A stretch of 64,000 nt of DNA from Microbacterium sp. SMR1 (GCF_003289625.1 NZ_QMBN01000001.1:1-64000); one strand, 5' to 3'. Positions 1-8,050 are shown, counted from the stretch's first letter. Numbers and translations are program-made. Notes: generated from the letters alone by a model not told the origin.

Positions 1-10
1 CCATGTGTGG

Positions 11-33
11 ACACCCCCACCCCCACCCCCACA
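11..33. repeat. Short CCCCCA tandem repeat
   Basis: About three and a half units of ACCCCC/CCCCCA form a C-rich tract, flanked by CATGTG/CACATG words. It lies in the noncoding region upstream of the L10 leader. No coding function is apparent. It is slippage-prone sequence, so its length may vary between strains. Confidence 0.6.
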
Positions 34-144
34 TGTGCAGGACTCGCGGCCGGCGCCGAGCGAACGAGCTCGCGCCGAGTGCACGGGCACGCTGCGTAGC
101 GGTGCCGTGCAGTGGGCGGGATGCCGTGCACTCGGCGGAGGAGT

Positions 145-186
145 GGGGGGATTTGGGGGATGGGGGGTGTGGGGGTATGGTGGGGG
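145..186 (+). other. G-rich tract able to form a G-quadruplex
   Basis: Five runs of five or six G (145-150, 155-159, 162-167, 171-175, 182-186) occur within 42 nt, separated by 3-6 nt (the last spacer includes a GG). This satisfies the usual G3+N1-7 quadruplex pattern on the plus strand. It lies just upstream of, or in the first part of, the rplJL leader. Whether it is transcribed is unknown. Apart from this and the CCCCCA tract, I see nothing in bases 1-185. Confidence 0.55.
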
Positions 187-393
187 TAAGCCAAAGACCG
201 CTGGTCATCGGTGTGCGCGTGAGCGCACTCGTGATCGAAGCTCTGCACTGCAGGGGCCCGCGCAGGTGACACTGAACTTCTCCTTCGGGAACCGAGCTCC
301 GTGCCTCTGCGCCGGAGCTTTTGTCATGTCCGGGGCTGGTCGAGGCCGGCGCTCCGCCACCGCGGGGCGTCAGGCACACATCAAGGAGTGACC
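186..393 (+). ncRNA. Ribosomal protein L10 leader of rplJL
   Basis: The stretch immediately before rplJ carries a purine-rich AAAGACCGCTGGTC element near 192-205, resembling the kink-turn core of the bacterial L10 leader RNA. It ends in an attenuator-like hairpin and the rplJ ribosome binding site. In that family the L10(L12) complex binds the leader of its own mRNA and represses expression. The assignment rests on position and motif only; the 5' boundary is approximate and a covariance-model search would settle it. Confidence 0.6.
295..322 (+). terminator. Attenuator hairpin in the rplJL leader
   Basis: AGCTCCG (295-301) pairs with CGGAGCT (313-319) and is followed by a TTTT run. This is a small intrinsic terminator inside the L10 leader, about 70 nt before rplJ. 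It probably sets the level of read-through into rplJL and may respond to L10 binding upstream. Confidence 0.55.
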
Positions 394-882
394 ATGGTGC
401 AGAAGGACGCATCGGTCGCCGAGCTCACGAAGTCATTCGAGGACTCGACTGCCGTTCTGCTGACCGAGTACCGCGGTCTGACGGTGGCCCAGCTCAAGCA
501 GCTGCGCAACAGCATCCGTCAGGACGCGAACTACGCCGTGGTGAAGAACACGCTGACCAAGATCGCCGCGAACAACGCGGGGATCACGGCGCTCGACGAG
601 GACCTCAAGGGTCCCTCGGCCGTGGCGTTCGTGCACGGCGACTTCGTCGCCACCGCCAAGGCTCTGCGTGACTTCGCCAAGGCCAACCCGCTCCTCGTCA
701 TCAAGGGCGGCATCTTCGAGGGCAACGCCCTCACCGCCGACGAGGTCAACAAGTACGCCTCGCTCGAGAGCCGCGAGGTTCTGCTGGCCAAGGCCGCGGG
801 CATGATGAAGGCGACGATGGGCAAGGCTGCCGCCACCATCGACGCGCTTCGCGAAAAGCTGGAGACCGCCGACGCCGCGTGA
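394..882 (+). CDS. rplJ: 50S ribosomal protein L10
   Basis: This encodes the 162-residue L10 protein, the base of the ribosomal stalk. It binds 23S rRNA and anchors the L7/L12 dimers that recruit translation GTPases. The sequence shows the family's N-terminal rRNA-binding domain (start [11 protein letters not shown], with the [16 protein letters not shown] segment) and an alanine-rich C-terminal helix for L12 binding. The ATG at 394 is chosen because AAGGAG lies just upstream and the N-terminus matches family length; an in-frame upstream extension has no RBS. rplL follows after 48 nt, the conserved order. Regulation is probably by the L10 leader. Confidence 0.98.
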   Translation: MVQKDASVAELTKSFEDSTAVLLTEYRGLTVAQLKQLRNSIRQDANYAVVKNTLTKIAANNAGITALDEDLKGPSAVAFVHGDFVATAKALRDFAKANPLLVIKGGIFEGNALTADEVNKYASLESREVLLAKAAGMMKATMGKAAATIDALREKLETADAA

Positions 883-930
883 GCGACAGGCGAGCTCTTA
901 CACCAACCCCATCTATCTAGGAGATACATC

Positions 931-1314
931 ATGGCGAAGCTTTCCACCGAGGAGCTGCTCGAGCAGTTCGCCGGCCTGACCCTCGTCGAGCTCAGCGAGT
1001 TCGTGAAGGCGTTCGAGGAGAAGTTCGACGTCACCGCTGCTGCCCCCGTCGCCGTTGCCGGCGCCGCTGGTGGCGCTGGTGCCGCTGAGGCCGAGGAGGA
1101 GAAGGACTCGTTCGACGTCATCCTCGAGGCTGCCGGCGACAAGAAGATCCAGGTCATCAAGACGGTCCGCGAGCTCACCTCGCTGGGCCTCGGCGAGGCC
1201 AAGGCTGTCGTCGACGGTGCTCCCAAGGCCGTCCTCGAGGGCGCGAACAAGGAGACCGCCGAGAAGGCGAAGGCCGCTCTCGAAGAGGCCGGCGCGACGG
1301 TCACCCTCAAGTAA
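931..1314 (+). CDS. rplL: 50S ribosomal protein L7/L12
   Basis: This encodes the 127-residue L7/L12 stalk protein. An N-terminal dimerisation helix region (residues 1-35) is followed by an Ala/Gly/Glu hinge (around 36-55) and the compact C-terminal domain that contacts elongation factors, with the typical [18 protein letters not shown] segment. Codon use is strongly biased to C/G-ending preferred codons, as expected for a very highly expressed gene. AGGAG lies at 920-924 before the ATG. A strong terminator follows, so rplJL ends here and rpoBC is not directly downstream in this window. Confidence 0.98.
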   Translation: MAKLSTEELLEQFAGLTLVELSEFVKAFEEKFDVTAAAPVAVAGAAGGAGAAEAEEEKDSFDVILEAAGDKKIQVIKTVRELTSLGLGEAKAVVDGAPKAVLEGANKETAEKAKAALEEAGATVTLK

Positions 1315-1340
1315 TTCCCCGCTCTCACTCGAGAGCAGCA

Positions 1341-1373
1341 CGACGGCCCCGGATGCAGCATCCGGGGCCGTCG
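1341..1373. terminator. Bidirectional terminator after rplL
   Basis: A perfect 15-bp stem (1341-1355 with 1359-1373) closes a 3-nt loop. It lies between the convergent rplL and LacI-type gene ends and can stop transcripts from both sides. No long U tract follows, which is common in high-GC actinobacteria. Confidence 0.85.
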
Positions 1374-1388
1374 TCGTCTGCGCCGGTC

Positions 1389-2438
1389 TCAGTCCCGGCG
1401 GGAGAGGGTCGAGTCGCGGACGGCGACGGAGCTGTGTCCGGGTGCTCCCGCCGTCGTCCCCCGGACCACCATGCGCGGCTTGATCCGCATCGTCACGGTG
1501 TCGGCCGCGGGGTCCTCGATGTGGCGCAGGAGCAGCTCGACGGCGGCCCGGCCCTGCTCGTGGGGGACCTGTCGCAACGTCGTCAGGGCGAACATCTCGG
1601 CATTGACGTGATCGTCGATGCCGACGACGCTCAGCGACGACGGGACGAGGATGCCGAGACGGCGGGCGGCGATGATCGCTCCGATCGCGACGTCGTCACA
1701 GGCCGCGACGATTCCCGTGGGTCGGGCGGCGGGGTCGCTCAGCAGGTCGACCGCGGCAGCGTACCCGGCTGGCATCGAGAGCTCGGCCGGCACCCGCGAG
1801 ATCTCGTCGGCGAGACCGGCGCGACGCATCTCCGACTCGTAGCCGGCGTATCGCTCGGACTCGACGTGAGGCCAGTGCGTGGAGTCGGTACCACCGAGGA
1901 ACGCGATGCGGCGATGCCCGAGCTCGACGAGGTGCGCGGTCGCGAGAGCGGTGGCGTGCGCGTCGTCGAGCGTGACGAGGCTGGTGTCGCCCTCGGTGCC
2001 GATGACGCTGACGACTGGCTTTCCCAGCGCCAGCAGTGCGTCCAGCTCGCTCTCGGCAGGTTCGAGGCCCACCGCGATGACACCGTCGAAGCGCCGACGG
2101 GCGAGGAAGTCCTCGAACACCCGGCGCCGCGTCTCCGTCCCCGGGCGAGCGTCGTACAGGGTCAGGTCGAGGCCGTGCTCCAGGAGAGCCGCCTGAATGC
2201 CCTCGAGAACCTCTCCGAAGAACCATCGGCTGACGTGGGGCATGACGACGCCGACGGTCTGCGTGCGACCGGTCGCGAGGCTCATCGCCGACGAGTGCGC
2301 GACATACGACAGCTCCTGTGCTGCGGCAGCGACGCGCCTGCGGGTCTCGTCGGACACGTACCCGCGTCCGGTGAGGGCGCGGCTCGCCGTCGCTTTCGAC
2401 ACCCCTGCACGGGTGGCCACGTCGGCGATGGTGCTCAT
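1389..2438 (-). CDS. LacI-family transcriptional repressor of the adjacent sugar importer
   Basis: The 349-residue protein starts with the classic LacI DNA-binding headpiece (TIADVATRAGVSKATASRAL, HTH at residues 3-25, then the hinge-helix region) followed by a periplasmic-binding-protein-like ligand domain. The ATG at 2438 is preceded by a good AGGAGG-type site, and the protein begins right at the HTH as in the family; the in-frame upstream extension is rejected. It is divergent from an AglE-type transporter operon. Palindromes of the LacI-operator kind (GGAACCGGTTCC and a TGTGAGCGCTCCCA site) lie between them, so autoregulation and sugar-relieved repression of the importer are likely. The ligand is inferred, probably a glucoside. 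Confidence 0.93.
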   Translation of the reverse strand: MSTIADVATRAGVSKATASRALTGRGYVSDETRRRVAAAAQELSYVAHSSAMSLATGRTQTVGVVMPHVSRWFFGEVLEGIQAALLEHGLDLTLYDARPGTETRRRVFEDFLARRRFDGVIAVGLEPAESELDALLALGKPVVSVIGTEGDTSLVTLDDAHATALATAHLVELGHRRIAFLGGTDSTHWPHVESERYAGYESEMRRAGLADEISRVPAELSMPAGYAAAVDLLSDPAARPTGIVAACDDVAIGAIIAARRLGILVPSSLSVVGIDDHVNAEMFALTTLRQVPHEQGRAAVELLLRHIEDPAADTVTMRIKPRMVVRGTTAGAPGHSSVAVRDSTLSRRD

Positions 2439-2511
2439 GGGACCTCCTCGTCCGTTCGGGGAGACCTGCCGGGGGACTCCCACCAGAGCGTAGCGGTTTC
2501 GACGGCGACCG

Positions 2512-2523
2512 GGAACCGGTTCC
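2512..2523. promoter_or_regulatory. LacI-type operator (perfect palindrome)
   Basis: GGAACCGGTTCC is a perfect 12-bp palindrome with the central CG step typical of LacI-family operators. It lies 74 bp upstream of the repressor start. A near-identical copy sits at 2637-2648 beside the transporter promoter, so the pair could support looping or coordinate repression of both divergent transcripts. Confidence 0.6.
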
Positions 2524-2535
2524 AGGCGCCTCCAG

Positions 2536-2549
2536 TGTGAGCGCTCCCA
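2536..2549. promoter_or_regulatory. CebR-like operator
   Basis: TGTGAGCGCTCCCA differs at one position from TGGGAGCGCTCCCA, the site recognised by CebR-type LacI regulators of glucoside uptake in actinobacteria. It lies between the two GGAANCGGTTCC sites. It may serve a second LacI regulator encoded elsewhere. Confidence 0.55.
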
Positions 2550-2602
2550 CGGCCTCGCTCATTACCACGTGGGATGGTTGTCATTCCGTGATATTCCGCT
2601 GG

Positions 2603-2631
2603 TTGTGCCGGACTCGGCGGGACAGTAGGTT
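2603..2631 (+). promoter_or_regulatory. Promoter of the sugar importer operon
   Basis: TTGTGC (2603-2608), a 17-nt spacer and TAGGTT (2626-2631) give a sigma-70-type promoter. The predicted start near 2638 falls on the operator at 2637-2648, so a bound repressor would block initiation. Confidence 0.5.
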
Positions 2632-2636
2632 GTCCT

Positions 2637-2648
2637 GGAATCGGTTCC
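2637..2648. promoter_or_regulatory. Second LacI-type operator at the transporter +1
   Basis: GGAATCGGTTCC matches the upstream site in 11 of 12 bases. It sits about 6 nt after the predicted -10 and 60 nt before the binding-protein ATG, the usual place for a LacI-family repressor site. Confidence 0.6.
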
Positions 2649-2707
2649 CCAATGGATGCGGACAAGGCTCCTCTGGGTGAACGGTGATCCCGATAGAGGA
2701 GAAGTAC

Positions 2708-4030
2708 ATGGCATTGTCACAGCGATACCGTCTTCTTGCCCCCGTCGCCCTCATGGGCGCGGCAGCACTGGTGCTGGCTGGGTGCGCCGAAGGTGGCGGC
2801 GAGGGCGGCGGCGACGCGAAGACGACCGTCCGCATCTCGGGCGGCATCACCGGTGGTGAGGCTGACGCACTCAACGAGTCGTTCGCGCAGTTCACCGAGG
2901 ACACCGGTATCAAGGTGGAGTACACCGGCGACAAGTCGTTCGAGGGCAACATCGTCACCAAGGTGACCGGTGGCGACGCCCCCGACATCGCGATCGTCCC
3001 GCAGCCCGGCCTGCTGAAGACGCTCGTCGAGACCGGCAAGGTGCTGCCCGCGACCGAGGCGGTCGAGAGCGCGGTCGACGAGAACTGGTCGCCCGACTGG
3101 AAGCAGTACGGCACGTTCGACGACACCTTCTACGCGGCACCCATGCTCGCGAACCTGAAGGGTTACGTCTGGTACTCGCCGAAGCAGTTCGCCGAGTGGG
3201 GCGTCGAGATTCCCAAGACGTGGGACGAGATGATCGCTCTCACCGACAAGATCGTGCAGACGACCGGCGGTCCCGCGTGGTGCGCCGGCTTCGCCTCCGA
3301 CGCCGCCTCGGGCTGGCCGGGCACCGACTGGGTGGAGGACCTCGTCCTGCGCCAGGCCGGCCCCGACGTGTACGACCAGTGGGTGGCCGGTGACGTGAAG
3401 TTCACCGACCCGCAGATCAAGTCCGCGTTCGACGCGGTGGGCGAGATCCTGCTCAACCCCGAGTACGTCAACGCGGGCTACGGAGACGTCAAGAGCATCA
3501 ACTCGACCGCGTTCGGCGACGTGGCCGCGGCTGTCGCCAGCGGTGACTGCGCCCTCACGCACCAGGCCTCGTTCCTGTCGGCGAACTTCCTCGACGTGCA
3601 GACCGCCGACGGCGCGACCCCCGAGGTCGCTCCCGACGGTGACGTCTACGCGTTCCTGACGCCGGGGTACACCGAAGGCGAGCTCCAGGTCGAGGGCGGC
3701 GGCGAGTTCGTCGCCGCGTTCTCGGACGACGAGTCGACGCAGAAGGTTCTCGAGTTCATGGCCTCGCCCGAGTTCGCTGACGCGCGCGTCAAGCTCGGCG
3801 GCGTGATCTCGGCGAACAAGAACGCCGACCCCTCGCTCGCCTCGAGCGAGTTCCTCCAGGAAGCCATGACGACGCTGCAGGACGAGACCACGGTCTTCCG
3901 TTTCGACGCATCCGACTTGATGCCGTCCACGGTGGGCTCGGGCTCGTTCTGGAAGGGCATGGTCGACTGGATCGACGGTAAGGACACCGAGACGGTCCTG
4001 TCCGACATCCAGGCCGGTTACGAGAACTGA
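2708..4030 (+). CDS. ABC sugar transporter substrate-binding lipoprotein (AglE-like)
   Basis: The 440-residue protein captures sugar outside the membrane and delivers it to the two permeases that follow. A basic N-terminus, a hydrophobic signal helix and the lipobox LAGC (Cys at about residue 23) mark it as a lipoprotein. It belongs to the family 1 (UgpB/MalE-like) extracellular binding proteins. Segments such as the GWPGTDWVEDLVLRQAGPD region resemble alpha-glucoside binding proteins of the AglE type, so alpha-glucosides are the likely ligands. ATG 2708 is chosen because AGAGGAG lies upstream. A hairpin separates it from the permease genes, which would give the binding protein higher expression. 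Confidence 0.9.
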   Translation: MALSQRYRLLAPVALMGAAALVLAGCAEGGGEGGGDAKTTVRISGGITGGEADALNESFAQFTEDTGIKVEYTGDKSFEGNIVTKVTGGDAPDIAIVPQPGLLKTLVETGKVLPATEAVESAVDENWSPDWKQYGTFDDTFYAAPMLANLKGYVWYSPKQFAEWGVEIPKTWDEMIALTDKIVQTTGGPAWCAGFASDAASGWPGTDWVEDLVLRQAGPDVYDQWVAGDVKFTDPQIKSAFDAVGEILLNPEYVNAGYGDVKSINSTAFGDVAAAVASGDCALTHQASFLSANFLDVQTADGATPEVAPDGDVYAFLTPGYTEGELQVEGGGEFVAAFSDDESTQKVLEFMASPEFADARVKLGGVISANKNADPSLASSEFLQEAMTTLQDETTVFRFDASDLMPSTVGSGSFWKGMVDWIDGKDTETVLSDIQAGYEN

Positions 4031-4055
4031 TCGTCGCCTGACGATCGGTTGAGCC

Positions 4056-4090
4056 GAGCGGGGTCGGGCTGCACAAGCCCGGCCCCGCTC
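4056..4090 (+). terminator. Intercistronic hairpin between binding protein and permeases
   Basis: A 15-bp stem with one G-U pair (4056-4070 with 4076-4090) has a 5-nt loop. It lies 26 nt after the binding-protein stop and 50 nt before the first permease. Such partial terminators or 3'-end protectors typically keep binding-protein mRNA in excess of permease mRNA. Confidence 0.7.
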
Positions 4091-4140
4091 CTCCCGTCCG
4101 TACCGCCCGGGTACGCCGCTGTACTCAGAAGGGGATCCAC

Positions 4141-5478
4141 ATGTCGCAGACGACCGTCGACAGACCCGTCGACACCGAACCTCCCACCACCACGCACGCC
4201 ACCGATCCGAAGGGGCGGTCGATCACTCGGATCATCGTCGCCGCCGGATTCGCCCTGATCGTCGCCATCCTCCTGCTGCTGATCTTCACCGGATCGAGCG
4301 AGGAATCGTCGCGCATCACGATCGGGTTCTCGCTCAACAGCTTCTTCCTCTGGTTGGGCGCGATGAACCCGCTCATCCAGATCCCCGTCATCCTGGCCGT
4401 GTTCGGGCTCGTCGTGGGCATCATCCTGGTGCTCATCGAGTACGCGCCCCGCCCGGGTCGCGGCTACTTCATCATGCGGCTCGTCGCGTGCCTGGTCATC
4501 CCGGTGCTCGCCTTCCTGCTGCTGCGGCCCTACGCCAACGCCGTCCTCTACGTCGTCGCGATCGCGCTGCTCGTCGGTGCGCTGCTCTTCTTCGCGGACT
4601 TCCGGTCGCGTCAGGGCGCGGGCTATCTGTTCCAGCTCATCCTCTTCATGGCCCCGGCCAGCATCATGCTGGCGCTCGGACTGATCTACCCCGCGATCGC
4701 CACGATCTTCAAGTCGTTCTACGACAAGTCGGGCGAGCAGTTCGTGGGCCTGGAGAACTACTTCTGGGTGTTCACGAACCCAACGGGCACGGCCTCGGTC
4801 GTCAACACGATCCTGTGGGCGCTCCTCGCTCCCACGATCTCCGTCGCCATCGGCCTGGCGTACGCGGTGTTCATCGATCGTGCCCGCGGCGAGAAGGTCC
4901 TGAAGGTCCTGGTGTTCATGCCCGTCGCGATCTCGTTCGTCGGCGCCGGCATCATCTGGAAGTTCATGTACGACGCCCGCCAGGGGGAGCAGGTCGGCCT
5001 GCTCAACGCGATCGTCACGGCATTCGGCGGCGATCCGATCCAGTGGCTCGCGATCAAGCCGGTCATCAACACCCTCATGCTCCTGGTGGTGTTCATCTGG
5101 ACCCAGACCGGATTCGCCATGGTGATTCTCTCGGCCGCGATCAAGGCGGTGCCGACCGAGCAGCTCGAGGCGGCGCAGCTGGACGGGACCAATGCCTGGC
5201 AGCGGTTCCGCAACGTCACGGTGCCCGGCATCCGGTCGTCGCTCATCGTGGTCCTCACGACCATCACGATCGCGTCGCTCAAGGTGTACGACATCGTGGC
5301 GGTCATGACCGGCGGTCGCGATGAGACGACCGTGCTCGGCTTCGAGATGGTCAACCAGCAGCAGCGATTCCAGAGCTACGGGCACTCGTCCGCGCTCGCC
5401 GTCGTGCTGTTCCTGTTCGTCCTGCCGCTGATCATCTACAACGCCCGATCGATGGCCAAGCAGAGGGAGATCCGCTGA
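4141..5478 (+). CDS. ABC sugar transporter permease with extended N-terminus (AglF-like)
   Basis: The 445-residue integral membrane permease has the canonical six-helix MalF/AglF core from about residue 160 (starting LFQLILFMAPASIML) and the EAA ATPase-contact loop near residues 338-352 (EQLEAAQLDGTNAWQRF). Unusually, about 150 extra residues precede the core and hold some four more hydrophobic helices, whereas AglF-type permeases are usually near 300-335 residues. This resembles the extra N-terminal helices of E. coli MalF. It overlaps the next permease by one base (TGATG), so the two are translationally coupled. Confidence 0.9.
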   Translation: MSQTTVDRPVDTEPPTTTHATDPKGRSITRIIVAAGFALIVAILLLLIFTGSSEESSRITIGFSLNSFFLWLGAMNPLIQIPVILAVFGLVVGIILVLIEYAPRPGRGYFIMRLVACLVIPVLAFLLLRPYANAVLYVVAIALLVGALLFFADFRSRQGAGYLFQLILFMAPASIMLALGLIYPAIATIFKSFYDKSGEQFVGLENYFWVFTNPTGTASVVNTILWALLAPTISVAIGLAYAVFIDRARGEKVLKVLVFMPVAISFVGAGIIWKFMYDARQGEQVGLLNAIVTAFGGDPIQWLAIKPVINTLMLLVVFIWTQTGFAMVILSAAIKAVPTEQLEAAQLDGTNAWQRFRNVTVPGIRSSLIVVLTTITIASLKVYDIVAVMTGGRDETTVLGFEMVNQQQRFQSYGHSSALAVVLFLFVLPLIIYNARSMAKQREIR

Positions 5479-6449
5479 TGACCGTTGCAGCCCCGGCCGC
5501 GCCCGTCGACACCCGCACCAAGCGCCAAGTGGCGCGCGACACCCGCCGCAACGAGGCGATCGCCCACAAGAAGCTGACGTCGAAGGGCGCGACCATCGCG
5601 GCCGTCATCATCGCCGTCTTCTGGACGATCCCGACGTTCGGCCTGTTCGTGACGTCGTTCCGACCCGGTGCCGACACCCAGTCCACCGGCTGGTGGACCG
5701 TCTTCACCAATCCCGAGTTCACCCTCGACAACTACGCCGAGGCGCTGACGTCGGGAGGGACGTCCACGACGCTCGCGTCGGCGTTCATCAACTCGCTCGC
5801 GATCACCATCCCCGCGACGGTGTTCCCGATCGTGATGGCAGCCCTCGCCGCTTACGCGTTCGCCTGGATCGACTTCAAGGGCCGCAGTGCGCTGTTCGTG
5901 TTCGTCTTCGCACTGCAGATCGTGCCCCTGCAGATGGCCCTGGTTCCGCTGCTCAGCCTCTTCTCGGAGGGCCTGACGATCAACGACGTGCCCATCTTCC
6001 CCGGCTTCGGCCTGAACGAGGTGCAGTACAGCTTCGCCCGCGTCTGGATCGCCCACGCGATCTTCGCCCTGCCGCTGGCGACTTTCATGCTGCACAACTT
6101 CATCGCCGAGATCCCGGGCGAGATCATCGAGGCGGCGCGGGTCGACGGCGCCGGCCACGGGCAGGTCTTCTTCCGCATCATCGTCCCGCTGGCAGCCCCG
6201 GCCATCGCATCGTTCGCGATCTTCCAGTTCCTGTGGGTGTGGAACGACCTGCTGGTCGCGACGATCTTCGCGTCGCCGGGCGCGCTGCCGATCACGCAGG
6301 CGCTCAACTCGCTGTCGGGCACGTGGGGCAACCGCTGGTTCCTGCAGTCGGCGGGAACCTTCATCTCGATCATCGTGCCGCTGATCGTGTTCTTCGCCCT
6401 GCAGCGCTTCTTCGTGCGCGGCCTGCTGGCAGGTGCGACGAAGGGCTGA
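5478..6449 (+). CDS. ABC sugar transporter permease (AglG-like)
   Basis: The 323-residue permease has a cytoplasmic N-terminal tail of about 35 basic residues followed by six predicted helices. The EAA loop (PGEIIEAARVDGAGHGQVF) is the ATPase-contact motif of MalG-type subunits. Its start ATG overlaps the stop of the previous permease. No nucleotide-binding subunit and no glycosidase follow; in actinobacteria a shared MsiK-type ATPase encoded elsewhere commonly powers several such importers, and that is the likely arrangement here. Confidence 0.92.
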   Translation: MTVAAPAAPVDTRTKRQVARDTRRNEAIAHKKLTSKGATIAAVIIAVFWTIPTFGLFVTSFRPGADTQSTGWWTVFTNPEFTLDNYAEALTSGGTSTTLASAFINSLAITIPATVFPIVMAALAAYAFAWIDFKGRSALFVFVFALQIVPLQMALVPLLSLFSEGLTINDVPIFPGFGLNEVQYSFARVWIAHAIFALPLATFMLHNFIAEIPGEIIEAARVDGAGHGQVFFRIIVPLAAPAIASFAIFQFLWVWNDLLVATIFASPGALPITQALNSLSGTWGNRWFLQSAGTFISIIVPLIVFFALQRFFVRGLLAGATKG

Positions 6450-6468
6450 TCGGCAGGATCGGATGCCG

Positions 6469-6503
6469 CTGGGGTGCGGGGGCTGTCAGCCCTCGCACCC
6501 CAG
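6469..6503. terminator. Bidirectional terminator between importer and DUF305 genes
   Basis: A 16-bp stem with one mismatch (6469-6484 with 6488-6503) and a 3-nt loop overlaps the last codons and the stop of the convergent DUF305 gene. It can end both transcripts. Confidence 0.75.
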
Positions 6504-7181
6504 TCTTTGCTGGATCGAGCGCATCAGGTCGATCTCGGCGCTCTGCGTCTCGATGACGCCGCCGGCGACCTGGACGGCCCGCGGGTCGCTGCCGAGGTCG
6601 ACGAGAGCCTGCGCCATGGGGATCGCGCCCTCGTGGTGCCGGATCATGAGGCCGAGGAACGTGCAGTCGGCGGCGACCCCGGTCTCGGCATCCAGCTGCG
6701 CCAGCTGAGCGGGCGTGGCCATGCCCATCTCGGCGCGGAGCTCTTCGTCGCTCGGCTGCTGCGCCTGAGTCCCGTGGTTGTGAGCGGGGTGCCCGACCAT
6801 CCACTGCATGAGGGGCGCGGTGGATGCCTGCGGCAGCCCCCACTGGACGAGCCAGTCGTAGAACTCGCCGCGCTGGCCCGCCTGCGCGGTGGCGATGTCG
6901 AAGGCGAGGGTGCGGATGCCCTCATCCTCGGTCTTGCGATAGATCGTCATCGCCATCTCGATCGCCTGCGTGTGGTGCACCTGCATGTCACGGGCGAACC
7001 CGGCCTCGGGGGAGGAGCCGCCGGGAACCGACGGGGAGGTGCCGAAGGCGGAGAATCGTCCTACCGCGAATGCCGAGCCCGCGACCGCGAGGACGATGAG
7101 GAGCACCGCCCACCAGCGCAAGCCGGTGGATGACGGGTCGGGGACCTGCGCGCCCGTCTCCGCCGTGACGTCGTCCGTCAC
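6486..7181 (-). CDS. DUF305 membrane-anchored protein
   Basis: This 231-residue protein has one N-terminal transmembrane helix (about residues 21-43) followed by an extracytoplasmic DUF305 domain. The family's paired histidine motifs are present: MQVHHTQAIEMA and, near the end, MIRHHEGAIPMA, together with other His/Met residues that could bind metal. DUF305 proteins often accompany copper or metal-handling genes, but no function is established. The GTG start at 7181 overlaps the stop of the upstream DUF3105 gene in a GTGA tetranucleotide, so the two form one coupled unit. Confidence 0.9.
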   Translation of the reverse strand: MTDDVTAETGAQVPDPSSTGLRWWAVLLIVLAVAGSAFAVGRFSAFGTSPSVPGGSSPEAGFARDMQVHHTQAIEMAMTIYRKTEDEGIRTLAFDIATAQAGQRGEFYDWLVQWGLPQASTAPLMQWMVGHPAHNHGTQAQQPSDEELRAEMGMATPAQLAQLDAETGVAADCTFLGLMIRHHEGAIPMAQALVDLGSDPRAVQVAGGVIETQSAEIDLMRSIQQRLGCEG

Positions 7182-7882
7182 GCCTTGCCGGGGCCGTCGA
7201 TCGCGCCCGAGCAGATCGCGTTCGGCTCGGGGACGTTCTGGCTGCGCCAGTATTCGGTGAAGAAGTCGCGGATGCGCTCGTCGTCGGCCGAGTCGACCTT
7301 CAGCTGCGCGTTCCAGGCGCTCACGGCGATGGGGGTGTCCATGTCGGGGTACGGCGTCAGCAGCGCGTACGTGCTCGGCATGTAGCCCTCGAGGGTCTCG
7401 ATGTCGGCATCCGATACCTGGGCCGGGTCGTACGTGATCCAGACGGCGCCGTGCTCCATCGAGTGGACCGCGTTCTCGTTCGCCTGCGGCTCGGTGTAGA
7501 CGCCGCAGTTGAGCCAGTACGGGTTGTGCTCGCCACCGGCCGGCGGGTTCTGCGGGTACTCGACGGTGCCCTCCACGTGCGTCGTGATGTTCTGGAACGT
7601 CTCGACGCCGGGGATCTCGCGACCCGTGCTGTTGCCGGCCTCGTACGTGACGGGCCGAGGCGCGAGGATGACCGACGCGGCGATGAGGCCCACCACGGCG
7701 ACCGCGGCGGTCGAGCCGACGACCCACCACGTCAGCTTGCTGCGACGTCGCTTCGCCAGCTGCTTCTGGTACTCGGCGAGCTTGGCCTGCTTCTGCTGCT
7801 CGCGCTGCTGCTTGACGGTGAGGTTGATCTGGGCCTGGGCGGCAGGATTGCCGCTCGTTCGCTTGTCGGCGGACGGAGTCAT
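7178..7882 (-). CDS. DUF3105 membrane-anchored protein
   Basis: The 234-residue protein has a charged, Gln/Lys-rich cytoplasmic segment (residues 15-48, probably a short coiled coil), one transmembrane helix (about 50-72) and an extracytoplasmic DUF3105 domain. Typical family features are the PPAGGEHNPYWLNCGVY segment and the HSMEHGAVWI motif with conserved His and Cys. The function is unknown. It is coupled to the DUF305 gene by a 4-nt overlap, a pairing that is frequent in actinobacteria and suggests a joint extracytoplasmic role. ATG at 7882 is the first plausible start. Confidence 0.9.
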   Translation of the reverse strand: MTPSADKRTSGNPAAQAQINLTVKQQREQQKQAKLAEYQKQLAKRRRSKLTWWVVGSTAAVAVVGLIAASVILAPRPVTYEAGNSTGREIPGVETFQNITTHVEGTVEYPQNPPAGGEHNPYWLNCGVYTEPQANENAVHSMEHGAVWITYDPAQVSDADIETLEGYMPSTYALLTPYPDMDTPIAVSAWNAQLKVDSADDERIRDFFTEYWRSQNVPEPNAICSGAIDGPGKA

Positions 7883-8050
7883 TGCTGTGACCTCGGTTCG
7901 GGGGCAAGGGGAGTGTCGGAGCGCGCGCGGCGCGGAGCCAGCCTATGCGCGTGAATGGTGAATCAGCTGAGAGGCGCGAACGACGCGGAGCGGCGGCGGG
8001 TTACGATAGAAGGTCGCTCAAAAACGCTGCTGCCACGAAACGAAGAAGAC

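Noticed and set aside
1..300. Two overlapping open frames at the window start
   Set aside because: They translate to Pro/His- and Gly-rich sequence from simple repeats and run into the L10 leader; no ribosome site or domain supports them.
4056..4090. Considered as a full terminator ending the binding-protein gene
   Set aside because: The permease genes directly downstream have no obvious own promoter, so it is more likely a partial terminator or mRNA-stabilising hairpin within one operon.
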